From NCBI RefSeq assembly GCF_024758505.1, contig NZ_CP077970.1, forward strand, positions 1,178,001-1,242,000: a stretch of 64,000 bases of DNA, read 5' to 3'. This DNA comes from Bradyrhizobium arachidis (GTDB lineage Bacteria > Pseudomonadota > Alphaproteobacteria > Rhizobiales > Xanthobacteraceae). Both the position numbers and the translations under genes were made by a program. Below the pieces are notes generated by a model that saw nothing but the letters and a program-made list of their open reading frames with translations, was not told where the DNA came from and ran no database searches. Positions 1 to 9,187 of the stretch are shown here, piece by piece (position 1 is the first letter of the stretch; each line of letters starts with the position of its first letter).

Positions 1-1212
1 CATGAAGCAAGCTCTATGCCGAACGGAAAACGACAGAACTCGCTAGTGCATCGAACTTGAAACAACTCGAAAACCGTCAATCGTATGCGGGGTCCATGCA
101 AGGTTGGCGTTACGTGCGTTCGGCGGTACGAAACGTTCCGCAGATTGCGGCGCCTCGGCTAGCCAGTTTCTGTTTCTGCTACGGTCTATCTTTACCTTGG
201 CATAACATGCGTGAAGCGCGCATTGACCTCCGACCGGCATGCGAGCGCGGTGTGCTTTACGCCCATCTTGCCCCCAGCAGGCAAGCGCCTGCGGGGAGCC
301 TCCTAACTGACAAGAAGTGCCTCGCCGCGCTGTTTGCGGCGTGGTTGATTGGATCGCGCGAGTCAGCGACGCCCAAGGCCCGCCCCACCTTCTTTCGGCG
401 TGATATTGAGTAAATCGACTTCCTAAAGAACCCCGCTCGATTCTCGATTCGCAAATTCCCTTTCCGACCCAGCTTGGACCTCGATAATGAAAAGGTGAGC
501 ATGACAATTGTGTGATGCGTTAGGAACGTCTCGGTTCTACTCAGCCTATTCTTCGACAGTTCGCGTCCTCATAGACTCTCTCTCTCTGAATTGGCGCCTT
601 TCCGCAACGGACGTTGCATTGGCGATGCGGCCTCCCGAAGTGGCGGTCATCGCCAGCAACTACATCAGCGCGGGCGGCCGGGTGCCGTAGGAGCATTGAT
701 TTGCGAATCGACTGAAGAGTCAGCTCTAGCTTGCCCGCCTCAGGTCGGTTTCGACTATCGTCAGAGGATGCGGAAGCGAAAATGAATGATGGGTACCGAA
801 GGTCGGCTTGCTGGAAATGATCGACGCGGTCGTCGGCATGCCGAGATTGGCGGTGATGATCCGAAGCTGTGAAAGTGTGGGAAAAAGTCGCAGGCGTGCC
901 TGGATAGCAGGGATCCATGCCAACTCCCGCCGCATCTTAAGAAACGGACGGTCGTACATGACGCCGCAAGTCTTAGTCAGACCTGTCCGTGTCGAGCCAG
1001 CGAAACGTTAGTCTACATCGCAAAAGCGACGGTCAAGCAAGCTGCGTACTCTATCAAACCAAACGGCCTTCGCACGGAGTCTCTAAAGCACGGAGCTGTT
1101 TCTTCCAGTCTGCCGATCGAGCGATCTCTGGCCGCGTTATGAAAGGGGTTGAATCGGGCGTAGCGTCAGGTTGTAAGCAGCATGCGAGAACGCTGGCGAC
1201 GAGACCTTCAAA
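1..1212. other. No recognisable gene
   Basis: Short overlapping frames occur on both strands but none shows a family motif, a convincing ribosome binding site or a consistent coding pattern. A partial motif (GTCAGGTTGTAAGCAGC, from 1165) recalls the first half of a tts box but lacks its central TCG. Confidence 0.5.
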
Positions 1213-2010
1213 ATGAAAGATCCGTTTCTCGCTCCGCATCCTGCCGAATCCACTGCGGGCAACATTATAGAATTCACGTCAGGAGTCGACGGAGCCAAGT
1301 CGGCGCTCTGGACGGCCGCGTTCGTTTTCGCGTCTATATTGGTCGCGATGCCGTACGCCGCGCAAGCTGGGCCCGCCAGCGACAGTCTGAATTGGTCGTC
1401 CAGCACGAAATCAAACGGCGCCTCCGCAGTCGCTGTCAAAAAGTCGATTTCTCCGTTCTGGGACACTCGGATCGGAGTCGACATGACCGTGGCGCGCGAG
1501 CCCACCACAACATGGGATTTGCTGGCTGAGAAGGCCGCTAACGGCGGCAACGCGCCACAATCCTCCGGCATCGCCTGGGCTGCAGCCACCGCTCCCGGCG
1601 TGGGCCCCGTCTGGGATAAAACCGTGGTGAATGCGCGCTTTGATACGGGCGAGCAGAGTAGCAAAATCGGTACCTCCCTCATCAAGTTGGTGCCGCTGCG
1701 GAGCGATTATTCGCTGGCACTGCAGATCGACTCCGACGTGGTCCAAAAGGGGAAGATGCCGCTTTTCGGTCTGCTCGGGCAGGTCACGCGCAACTACGAG
1801 ACCCATAACTCAGCCAAAGTCACAGTCACCGGGATCGGCACGAGTTTTGTCGTTAGCGAAACCATGTCGACTACCGACGACAAATGGCTGCGCAGCTTTG
1901 GCGCCGAGCAGACGCTGTCCAACGGCATCACAATCTCGAGCGCCATCGGGGAGACCGCACAGGGCGGCACTAACATGAGCTTGACGGCTGGATTTAAGAA
2001 GAGCTGGTGA
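1213..2010 (+). CDS. Putative exported beta-rich hypothetical protein
   Basis: A 265-residue protein of unknown function. Residues about 30-46 are hydrophobic and followed by AQA at 50-52, so a signal peptide with a roughly 28-residue N-terminal extension is likely; the true start may lie further in. The mature part is rich in Thr, Ser and Gly with alternating polar and apolar residues and ends in KSW, suggesting a beta-rich periplasmic or outer-membrane protein. It has no recognised catalytic motif. The first half is Trp-rich (NWSSS, FWDTR, TTWD, IAW, PVWDK). No partner gene is adjacent. The function is unknown; the coding assignment rests on length and the signal-like segment. Confidence 0.6.
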   Translation: MKDPFLAPHPAESTAGNIIEFTSGVDGAKSALWTAAFVFASILVAMPYAAQAGPASDSLNWSSSTKSNGASAVAVKKSISPFWDTRIGVDMTVAREPTTTWDLLAEKAANGGNAPQSSGIAWAAATAPGVGPVWDKTVVNARFDTGEQSSKIGTSLIKLVPLRSDYSLALQIDSDVVQKGKMPLFGLLGQVTRNYETHNSAKVTVTGIGTSFVVSETMSTTDDKWLRSFGAEQTLSNGITISSAIGETAQGGTNMSLTAGFKKSW

Positions 2011-2274
2011 ATCCCGATGAGCTCTTGCAGCAGCAGCTCAGAAAGGCGACTTCTTCATGTTGATACCCGGGAGCGCAGGCCCGCTCAGCAGGAAGCGGAC
2101 ACCGCGGCTGCATTCGCCGGTTAGGTGGCTAAGCCATCGTAGTAGGGGTTGTGAGAACGGGTGCGAGATTGCTGGTTTGAGCCACTAGCCATGCTGTTCC
2201 AATTCGGACGAAGCGTCCTAAAGCATAGCGGACACTTTTCCGGCTCGAGCCTTTCTAGGCGAAGGGACGATCAA

Positions 2275-2352
2275 ATGGACCGCAAGCAAGTCCTGTTCAT
2301 AGGAATGGCTGTTATCGGCGGCATACTCATGTGCGCAGCCCTCGCGCTGTAG
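2275..2352 (+). CDS. Possible 25-residue membrane peptide
   Basis: An ATG at 2275 follows a purine-rich stretch (GAAGGGACG) and opens a 25-codon frame starting MDRKQ, followed by a nearly uninterrupted hydrophobic segment with Gly pairs and ending at TAG. This is the size and shape of a one-pass membrane micropeptide. No homologue is recognised, and a chance frame is quite possible. Confidence 0.25.
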   Translation: MDRKQVLFIGMAVIGGILMCAALAL

Positions 2353-2429
2353 CCTGTCGGCTGCTGAAGCAGCAACGCTGCCCGCCTGAAATGGTCGCTG
2401 ACGTCGTTAATCCAGATGCGCGAGGGGTG

Positions 2430-2590
2430 CACAGTCCCGGTAAAGACCTGGTCCGCACGTCCCGTGCCAAGGTTCGGGCCTCGAGCTGAGACACCCGCGC
2501 GGCGGAATTGAAGCAGAACAGAGTCAGCACATAGCGCAAGGCTCGATCACGCTTCATCCACTCTTCTTTCGCGGAGATGCTGACCATCAT
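2430..2590 (-). pseudogene. Possible tyrosine recombinase scrap
   Basis: The minus strand reads RDRALRYVLTLFCFNSAARV near 2480-2545. This resembles the segment of phage-type integrases around the first catalytic arginine (a pattern like RDxALxxFLYNTGARVSE). Neither flank continues in frame into the other catalytic motifs (HxxR, Tyr). If real, it is a short decayed relic. Confidence 0.3.
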
Positions 2591-3438
2591 ATACGCATAA
2601 GTGTCGCGCGTACGCTACCGACGAGATCCGCATCCGGGGCCCGAAGAGTAGAGTGGGGCGGCACCGACGACTGGATCGGAGAATACGCCGATTCCGCCCC
2701 CCGCATCACCTGGGAGCATTGGTGATGCGACTTTGAAGGTAGCAAATGACCCGACGCTGCAGCTACTGCAACTATCTCAGACCAGGATCCTCACGGATGT
2801 GGGTTGAACCGCGCGCGGCGTCAGGTTGTATGCTGCGAGCCCTTGTGTGTCGTGCCCGATGTAAAGAGAAGGAGTCCGCGCTACCGTCATGGCAACGAGC
2901 GCAACGGACAAAATGATGGTGGACCAGCCAGGGATGCAGTCCGGAGCCTAACATTGATCAGCGTTAATCTAAGTTCGATTTGCCGCTGGCCCGATCCGCT
3001 CATCTTGACCAAGCCATGGCTTTCACGAACTCGGTGACGGATCAGCTGCTAACCTCCTTCTGCGCTCAAGCGTTCCCGTCTCGTTGGATAAAATTTGTCT
3101 ATGTTGGTCGATCAAAGCAACTGCGTCAGATCGGTCCGGCGATCGGGACACCATCTCTTCCAAAAGGCGGTTGCGTTTCACGCCGGAATCCTCGTTTTCA
3201 GCCTGAGGTCTTGAACCCGAGTTCTTGGACCCGTGCTCTTGGGTCGGGCAAAATTCAGGCCGAAGCGAATTCAGTTCTGATCTTTGTCTGTAGGGAAGGG
3301 TTCGGCTGCGTCAGTCCCTCGCTCTTTATTCGACCTCTCAACAGAGGCGCACAGAGTGAGATTTCAAAACACGCGTGCCATTGCACCTTCTCGAACTCTT
3401 GCGAAGCGCGATCAGGCGCTTAGAGCTCGCGATTGGCG

Positions 3439-3455
3439 CTGGCACAGCCCTTGCT
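3439..3455 (+). promoter_or_regulatory. Sigma-54 (RpoN) -24/-12 promoter
   Basis: CTGGCACAGCCCTTGCT matches the RpoN consensus YTGGCACRNNNNTTGCW at every defined position, including GG and GC with ten bases between them. Predicted transcription starts near 3466, about 34 bases before the ATG at 3500. No TGT-N10-ACA NifA site was found in the 200 bases upstream, so the activator is unknown. Confidence 0.75.
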
Positions 3456-3499
3456 CCGTCTCACAGTAGGCCAGTCGAGGCCAGTTTGAAGGAGCTAAC

Positions 3500-3544
3500 A
3501 TGAGTGGCACGACGAGATCTTGCGCTTACGGAGAGAAGCGCTGA
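3500..3544 (+). CDS. 14-residue leader ORF behind sigma-54 promoter
   Basis: ATG at 3500 is preceded by a strong Shine-Dalgarno (GAAGGAG, 3488-3494) at five-base spacing and lies about 34 bases after the predicted sigma-54 start. It encodes MSGTTRSCAYGEKR. Its TGA overlaps the next ATG as TGATG. The architecture (promoter, strong binding site, coupled stop/start) argues for translation although the product is tiny. It could be a leader peptide driving the next ORF. Confidence 0.4.
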   Translation: MSGTTRSCAYGEKR

Positions 3545-3675
3545 TGCCAAGCCAAATTCGTGACTCTTCGAAGCGCGGCGGTTTTGGCTCCATGCCGCAA
3601 GATGCGACAGCGACGGCTAAAACGGCTAAGGTCTCTGGCAAAATCGGGCGCACTACTGCCGGCAAGCGGGGCTGA
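3544..3675 (+). CDS. 43-residue basic small protein, coupled to leader ORF
   Basis: This ORF starts within the TGATG overlap with the 14-residue ORF, with GGAGAG about eight bases upstream. The product is 43 residues, strongly basic and rich in Lys, Arg, Gly, Ser and Thr, without hydrophobic segment or cysteine. No family is recognised; its composition would suit a small nucleic-acid-binding or unstructured protein. The sigma-54 promoter at 3439-3455 implies expression under RpoN control, possibly in nodules. It could also be the surviving start of a larger degraded gene. Confidence 0.4.
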   Translation: MPSQIRDSSKRGGFGSMPQDATATAKTAKVSGKIGRTTAGKRG

Positions 3676-3913
3676 AAGTGCAGTACCGCTGACCTCGCTT
3701 GCCCCTTGACGGCAGGGTGAGGAAGGCGCCTCTGCGCTGGATCTTATGGTTTGAGTGGGAATTGACCGTCGTTGCGAGGGGCAGGAGCACATGAGCGAAG
3801 CTATGTCAGATGTTGGACCGATCGCTTTCTTGGCTTGCTTTCCGAGGACTGGCGGGAAACTCGCAGTGCATCCCTGCTTTGTGAAGGGATGCCGCGGACA
3901 ACCGCTAAAGCCT

Positions 3914-4294
3914 TCACGCGCTCGCGCCACCTGACCCAGACAGGGCAATCGTCAAACACTTGATCAACGCGGCCGTGGCAAAAGGTTTGGCAAGAAAGCA
4001 GATTCCTCCAGCCTTGATCGCTCGCGCGCGGACGGAATCATCTGGAAAGGCCGTGATGAAGATGAAAGGCGTAGGATGACCGAGGCTGCGCATATGCGTG
4101 AGCAGGTCAATTCCGCTCATGGCCGACATTTGGACGTCGGTAATCACGCATGATGTTTCACTCAATTCGGTCGCGCGGAGGAACTCCTCGGCGGAGGCAA
4201 AAGTATGGACCAAGTATCCGTACGCTGCCAGAAGGTTGTTCGTTGCGGTACGAACGGATGGATCATCGTCGATGAGGGAAATGACACAGGGCAT
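3914..4294 (-). CDS. Single-domain (receiver-only) response regulator
   Basis: A 126-residue CheY/FixJ-type receiver without output domain. Acidic pocket IDDDPS is at residues 8-13, phospho-acceptor Asp53 in ITDVQM, Thr81 and Lys103 in LAKPF. The frame is open upstream to 4432, but MPCVIS is chosen because the receiver fold begins there; a TTG six bases upstream aligns with the TTG start of the paralogue at 34566-34952 and is an alternative. Such proteins usually relay phosphate or compete for a kinase. It lies just downstream of the NodW-like regulator on the same strand and shares the element CAAACCTAAGTATG about 87 bases upstream with its paralogue. Confidence 0.85.
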   Translation of the reverse strand: MPCVISLIDDDPSVRTATNNLLAAYGYLVHTFASAEEFLRATELSETSCVITDVQMSAMSGIDLLTHMRSLGHPTPFIFITAFPDDSVRARAIKAGGICFLAKPFATAALIKCLTIALSGSGGASA

Positions 4295-4380
4295 TGACAA
4301 ACTGATCGCTCGTGATCCGGGAAACTGCTCGCCGCGGTTGCGGCCGTACGAAAGTGGAGGCGGGAAGCAGGCTTGCAAAG

Positions 4381-4394
4381 CATACTTAGGTTTG
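4381..4394 (-). promoter_or_regulatory. Element shared by both receiver-only regulator genes
   Basis: CAAACCTAAGTATG (minus strand) lies 87 bases upstream of the receiver gene starting at 4294. The identical 14-mer lies at 35035-35048, 83 bases upstream of the paralogous receiver gene. Here it overlaps the 3' end of the NodW-like gene. Its conserved position suggests a binding site or promoter core, possibly for a FixJ-family regulator (inference). Confidence 0.5.
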
Positions 4395-5057
4395 TAAGTT
4401 CCCCTTTGGGCGCGAAATTCCGAGAGCTTCACTCATTCTTATGAGATCGGCCAGCGACTTCGCGCCCATTTTGCGCATGACCTGCCCGCGGTAGATTTTG
4501 ACGGTAATTTCTGCCAGTCCAAGCTCGCCCGCCACCTGCTTGTTCAGCAGGCCGGAAGTGACCAGGGCCAGAACATCGCGCTCGCGTGGAGTCAGATTTT
4601 CGAACCGGGATCGCAGGTCAACGACTGTTTTGTCGAGGTCGCGCCGCTTGCGGTCTCGTTCGATCGCGGCCCGGACCGCGTCGAGGAGGTCCTGCTCGCG
4701 TACCGGCTTGGTCAGGAAGTCGACCGCACCGCTCTTCATGGCCTGGACGGTCATGGGAATATCGCCGTGACCTGTGATAAAGATAATAGGCGTGTCGATC
4801 TTGGCCTCGGCGAGATCGGACTGCAGATCGAGGCCGCTCGATCCTGGTAGGCGGATGTCGAGCACGAGGCAGCTCGGCACCTCGGGCGGCTTCGTCTGCA
4901 AAATCTCCGCCGCAGAGCCAAAAGCCTTGACCTTAAGCCCAACCGATTCAAACAGATTTGTAAGAGCCTTGCGCATCGACGCGTCGTCGTCGACGACCAA
5001 GACGATCGGTTCATCGGCATCTATGCGCGGCTGCGGCGCTTGCGACAGCTCGCTCAT
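4386..5057 (-). CDS. FixJ/NodW-family two-component response regulator
   Basis: A 223-residue regulator with an N-terminal receiver (DDD at 23-25, phospho-acceptor Asp67 in VLDIRLP, Thr95, Lys117 in LTKPV) and a C-terminal LuxR-type helix-turn-helix from about 152 (LTPRERDVLAL, then NKQVAGELGLAEITVK). The start at 5057 is preceded by AGGAGG seven bases upstream; an in-frame ATG 24 codons earlier lacks this. Length and layout match FixJ and NodW/NwsB of Bradyrhizobium, which act with kinases such as NodV to activate nodulation genes in response to host isoflavones. The only histidine kinase here is at 52561-55218; pairing is inference. An 8-bp inverted repeat lies 139 bases upstream. Confidence 0.88.
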   Translation of the reverse strand: MSELSQAPQPRIDADEPIVLVVDDDASMRKALTNLFESVGLKVKAFGSAAEILQTKPPEVPSCLVLDIRLPGSSGLDLQSDLAEAKIDTPIIFITGHGDIPMTVQAMKSGAVDFLTKPVREQDLLDAVRAAIERDRKRRDLDKTVVDLRSRFENLTPRERDVLALVTSGLLNKQVAGELGLAEITVKIYRGQVMRKMGAKSLADLIRMSEALGISRPKGNLQT

Positions 5058-5195
5058 GATGCATCCTCCTGTTGCACGCGTAGGTTCATGTGAAATGTCA
5101 CGCCGCATCCCCTTTAAAAGCGAAAACACTGAAAGGCCGCCAAGAGTGCTTGTGCGGCCGAATTCTACAATTTCCCTTATCTAGGGCAGTATTGA

Positions 5196-5218
5196 TCGCA
5201 AAACTGCCCATTTTGCGA
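5196..5218. promoter_or_regulatory. Palindromic operator-like site upstream of NodW-like gene
   Basis: TCGCAAAA-N7-TTTTGCGA is a perfect inverted repeat with 8-base arms, 139-161 bases upstream of the regulator start at 5057. Symmetry and spacing suit a dimeric DNA-binding protein. It has no T-run and is not placed as a terminator. Confidence 0.4.
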
Positions 5219-5493
5219 CTATATGGGCGATTCGTTTTCAGCAAAAGGACTACAGGCCCCGGACCCGTATTGTGGGCTATCGAAGGCCTCACTGCCTCTG
5301 CCGTAAGCGCGCCGAGGCGCTCATTGCGTCGACGGTTTGGAGGGGCCCCAATTCCGTTCCTCGGGGCGGAACCCTAAGGTTGCCATACCGATTTTTGCAG
5401 GAAATGCCGATCGCTGACGCAACTGCTAGCCCGGTCCAAGCGACTCAGGTTAAGCAATCGTCGTCGATGAGACCAACATGCTAAAGGAATGAA

Positions 5494-5691
5494 ATGGTCG
5501 CAGCCACTCCAAGACTTCCCGCTTCCGGTTATGCTCTCGAAGTAGATGGCCGATTCAAAGCCGAATTTGCGACCAAAGACGGGGCTTTGGCCGGAGCGCA
5601 GGAGCTAAAACAGCGTTTTCCAATGCTTCAGGTCAGAATTTATGATGCTCGGACAATGGCCAGAGAGGAAGTCCACCTTTCGCGCGCTTAA
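5494..5691 (+). CDS. Conserved-looking small hypothetical protein (65 aa)
   Basis: ATG at 5494 follows AAAGGAATGAA. The 65-residue product has a compact mixed alpha/beta pattern (YALEVDGRFKAEF, then an acidic-basic helix and LQVRIYDA), as expected of a small folded cytoplasmic protein. No signal peptide, membrane segment or catalytic motif is visible. The function is unknown. Confidence 0.55.
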   Translation: MVAATPRLPASGYALEVDGRFKAEFATKDGALAGAQELKQRFPMLQVRIYDARTMAREEVHLSRA

Positions 5692-5699
5692 CATCTTCG

Positions 5700-7084
5700 C
5701 GTTTTCCTGCGCGTGCGGCTCGCGCCGCACTCGAACCGAGCCGCGTAGCGTCTCGGCCATCCGGCTCCTCACGCACCAAGATGTGTTCCTCGCCGAAGGG
5801 CGTTCTGATCCAGAGCCCGATTGCGTTCCGCGGGCCGGGCTCGGACATTCCCTTCGGGGGGAATCTTACGCTTTAAGGATTGCCGTCGACGCCGGGGAAT
5901 GCAATGCGGTGCTACCTTGTGAGTTGCCGCGCGTCTTCTTGGGCAACACTGATACTATGCTCCTGGCTGCGTGGCAGCGCCACGCGTCAAGCCAGCCCCG
6001 CAAGGCGGCAGATCAAATTCTCCGCTTTTTGCTGGGTGCCCCGCACAGAGCCGCGGAAGGTATGCCCCCGCGATCTTACGTGAAGTCTCCTTCGTGGCTT
6101 CAGAGCGCAATGAGACCGGTGGTGGCATTTTCGGCGAAGGGGTGAAAGCCGGGCGTAAGAGAGGCTCCCGGCTGGTCAGCGCGGAGAATCGAATGACCAA
6201 AGTTGTCGATCTCCTATTCTCAGTCGCGCGATATTGTCGCAACGCGCGAGATAGAGCATGGTCCGGACCCTAGGGTCGCGTGAGCGCAGAGTGTAACGCG
6301 GGTTTTCCTCGGGAAAACGCGGCGTTTTGCAGCGGCAGCTCGAGTAATGACTTAGAGGGGGACGATGATCCATTCCAAATTTATCACGCTTGAGTACTGA
6401 GCCAGTCCAAGATCCGACGCATGAAGACTAACGCATCAACCATTGAGCCTCGTCAGCGCCCTTTGAAACACCTGAGAATCTGAGCGATCGATACCGAAGA
6501 GAGGTAAGCGTTCGCGGTCACGCATGAACGTTTTGCCCCAACCACTTTCGAGATCGAGACAAGCATCGCTGATCCTGATTGTCAGATTTGCGACCTGCTG
6601 TCAGGGCCAGGACACAACGGGTCCAGCAGATCGGCTTCTAATTCAAGGCGCTCGCATTGGCATGAGCTTTGAATAGCTGGACCTACTCAGAACAGCCGCT
6701 CGAGGATTATGTCGTGGCCGAAGATATCAGTTACCGGTATGCGTGGGTCGCAACTCAACGTCACGCTGCCCGGCTGCGAGCCTGTGTGCGATTTTAACAA
6801 TGCGATGGAGAACGTTGCAATCCAGTTCGCACCATGCGGCACCGGGATCGGCGATCGCTGCGTAATGGCCATCAACTGCATCTTCTTTCAACAAAGTTGG
6901 AGCGTTGGTGGAGGTGGCTGAGCTGCGCTCGTCATGGCGAGAGCAGCGGATAGAAACCAAGCTTGCAAATCCATCGCGCTGACGCGGGTCGTATTTAACG
7001 AACCTGAGCAAGATCTGACGTGGCATCGTTTCGGCAGGTCCGAGGTCGAGGCAGGCGGATATTCTTCTTCATAAAGCAGCGATT
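5700..7084. other. No supported gene
   Basis: Several frames of 60-170 codons overlap on both strands without recognised motifs or binding sites. A near-miss sigma-54 sequence at 6655-6670 (TTGGCATGAGCTTTGA) lacks the essential GC of the -12 element. Confidence 0.45.
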
Positions 7085-8554
7085 ATGGGGCCGAGGAAAC
7101 AAATCGGACAGCGGTGTCGTATGAACAAACGAGCGGAAAAAGCGGTCCTGGCCATCCAGTTCAAACGGACGACACCAAGCCCTTATCATCAGCTCGCGAT
7201 CGAGCTTGCTGAACTTGCGAAGCTCTCATGGCCGATGGTGCTGACGCAGCTTGGGCAAGTCGTGATGATGACCACCGATCTTGCCTTAATCGGGCGCGTC
7301 GACCCTGAGGCGCTTGCCGCGTCGGCGTTAGCCATCACGATTTACCTCGTTGGCTTCACCCTCGGTGTTGGTTTGCTGACCCCGATCGCGCCGCTGGCGG
7401 CGCAAGCGTTCGGGGCGAAAAACCGTGCCGCTGTACGACGTACGCTGCGTATGGGACTCTGGGCGGCGCTGCTGCTATCGGTCCCGATCATGGCCTTTGG
7501 GCTACAGGGAGAGCAAGTACTGCTGGCTTTCGGCCAAGCGCCCGAGATGGCGCGCCTCGCGCAGCAATACCTTTTCGGACTCGTCTGGGGCGCGGCGCCG
7601 GCACTGTGGTTTCACGGTTTTCGCAACTTCATGGCTGCGGTCCACCGACCGCAGCCGGTCTTGTGGATTGCGATTGGGGCCATCCCTCTCAACGCGCTCG
7701 TGGCTTATGTGCTGATCTATGGGATGCTGGGCCTGCCGCCGCTCGGGCTTTTCGGAGCCGGCCTTGCGAGCAGCTTCGTGAACTTGACGATGTTCTTGGC
7801 CGTGTTGTGGTTCGCCACAATGCGCCTCCCCTTCCGTGACTATCACGTGCTCGCGCGTCTGTGGCAATTCGATTGGCCGTTCATGAGGCGATTGATCGCG
7901 ATGGGGATTCCGATCGCACTCATTGTTTTGCTGGAATACGGACTTTTTTCGGCCGCGGGGCTGCTGGCGGGCCTGGTCAGCATCAGAGCGCTTACTGCCC
8001 ATCAGATCGCCCTTCAGGTCGACTTGGTCCTATTCGTGGTTCCACTAGGCATCAGCACGGCGGCGGCCGTGCGCGTCGGTCACGCCGTCGGTCGCAGCGA
8101 CGGTCCAGGCGTCAAAAGAGCAGGGCTGATTGCTATACTCCTTGGCACTATCGCTGCTGCGATACTGACTATTGTGGTTGTCGCCGTGCGTTTTGAAATT
8201 GCCCGCCTGTTTCTGGACGGGACGACTGACGGTGTCGGCGCGACGACAGATTTGGCCGCAAACCTCCTTTTGGTCGGCGCGAGCTTCTTTATCAGTGATG
8301 CCGCGCAGCACATCGCGGCGGGCGGTTTGCGTGGACTTAAGGACACCCGCGTCCCGCTTCTGTTCGCCTGCATAGCTAATTGGCCGATCGGTTTCACCCT
8401 TAGCTACGTGCTTGGTTTGAAGATCGGGCTTGGTGCAATTGGTATCTGGATCGGCTTGTCGATTGGGACGAGCATCTACGCGGGTCTTCTCGTCGTGCGT
8501 TTCCTGCTGCTCGCGAGCAAGTTTGCTCCGCAGAGGTGTCCCGCAAGCTCGTAA
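7085..8554 (+). CDS. MATE-family multidrug/metabolite efflux transporter
   Basis: A 489-residue inner-membrane protein with twelve predicted hydrophobic helices in two homologous halves, as in NorM-type MATE transporters that expel drugs or metabolites in exchange for Na+ or H+. Family features include LSWPMVLTQLGQ at the start of helix 1, TDLALIGRV after it, and a repeated half beginning MGIPIALIVLLEYG. An ATG at 7121 (MNKRAE) is an alternative start, since neither has a strong binding site. It is separate from the second MATE gene at 39290-40702, which belongs to the NRPS operon. The substrate is unknown. Confidence 0.88.
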   Translation: MGPRKQIGQRCRMNKRAEKAVLAIQFKRTTPSPYHQLAIELAELAKLSWPMVLTQLGQVVMMTTDLALIGRVDPEALAASALAITIYLVGFTLGVGLLTPIAPLAAQAFGAKNRAAVRRTLRMGLWAALLLSVPIMAFGLQGEQVLLAFGQAPEMARLAQQYLFGLVWGAAPALWFHGFRNFMAAVHRPQPVLWIAIGAIPLNALVAYVLIYGMLGLPPLGLFGAGLASSFVNLTMFLAVLWFATMRLPFRDYHVLARLWQFDWPFMRRLIAMGIPIALIVLLEYGLFSAAGLLAGLVSIRALTAHQIALQVDLVLFVVPLGISTAAAVRVGHAVGRSDGPGVKRAGLIAILLGTIAAAILTIVVVAVRFEIARLFLDGTTDGVGATTDLAANLLLVGASFFISDAAQHIAAGGLRGLKDTRVPLLFACIANWPIGFTLSYVLGLKIGLGAIGIWIGLSIGTSIYAGLLVVRFLLLASKFAPQRCPASS

Positions 8555-9187
8555 GTCAAACTTATTGGTCTACCAGAACTCCAGCAACCCGTTTTGGGGG
8601 ATGCCCTTGGGCGAGCCCTCAGGTCGAAAGATGATTTTGCTGTCGGACAATCTCGTCCATTTTGGGCTGGCGTCGTTCACACGGAATAGTCGTTATCTGA
8701 GCTGAGATCGACATACCGCAGTGGCACATCGAAACACCAAACCCTTCCCTCCGCCCAGATCAGTTTGCGCAATCGGGCAGCAGGTTCTCCCACCAAGAGT
8801 CGTCGCTTCGCGGCTCGCGGGCTTTGATCCCTGGCGATCAATAGTTGCCTGAATTGCTTTGTTCCGGATCTGGTCACTCCAGTGGGTGCTCTGTTAGTCC
8901 GTTTTGGACCGCAGCAGATCCGGCGTCGCCGAAGACGCGGCGCTATGCTGACTCCTGCTGCGACCTTCTTTGGTACGCCCGCAGCGAGCTCGAGCGCCGT
9001 ACTTTGCGGGACGCCGAAGTTATTCTTGAGCTGGCTTGCAGCTTCGCTCTGTGGGGCTGCCGTCGCGGCCGATCAGATCTGCGTCATGCTCGGCAGAGCT
9101 TCTTAGAGTGAGAGGGGAGACCCTTCCGCCGTGACGGGTTTATAGCTGCGAGAGAGCCTCGCCGGCGCCCGTTCTCGGAGAATCGCG
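8555..9187. other. No supported gene
   Basis: Two overlapping plus-strand frames (about 8845-9111) lack motifs. Nothing else is recognised before the ArdC gene. Confidence 0.45.

Larger units (their letters stand above)
2011..3438. other. Gene-poor stretch with tiny ORFs and an integrase scrap
   Basis: Apart from the two low-confidence entries listed separately (a 25-residue hydrophobic ORF and a possible tyrosine recombinase scrap) nothing here looks coding. A second copy of the partial tts-like motif (GCGTCAGGTTGTATGCTGC) lies at 2818-2836. Confidence 0.4.

Noticed and set aside
1163..2836. Two tts-like sequences (GCGTCAGGTTGTAAGCAGC and GCGTCAGGTTGTATGCTGC)
   Set aside because: Only the GTCAG-TT part matches; the central TCG and second half of the box are missing, and the downstream genes are not effector-like.
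6655..6670. TTGGCATGAGCTTTGA as a sigma-54 promoter
   Set aside because: The essential GC of the -12 element is GA, and no convincing gene follows.
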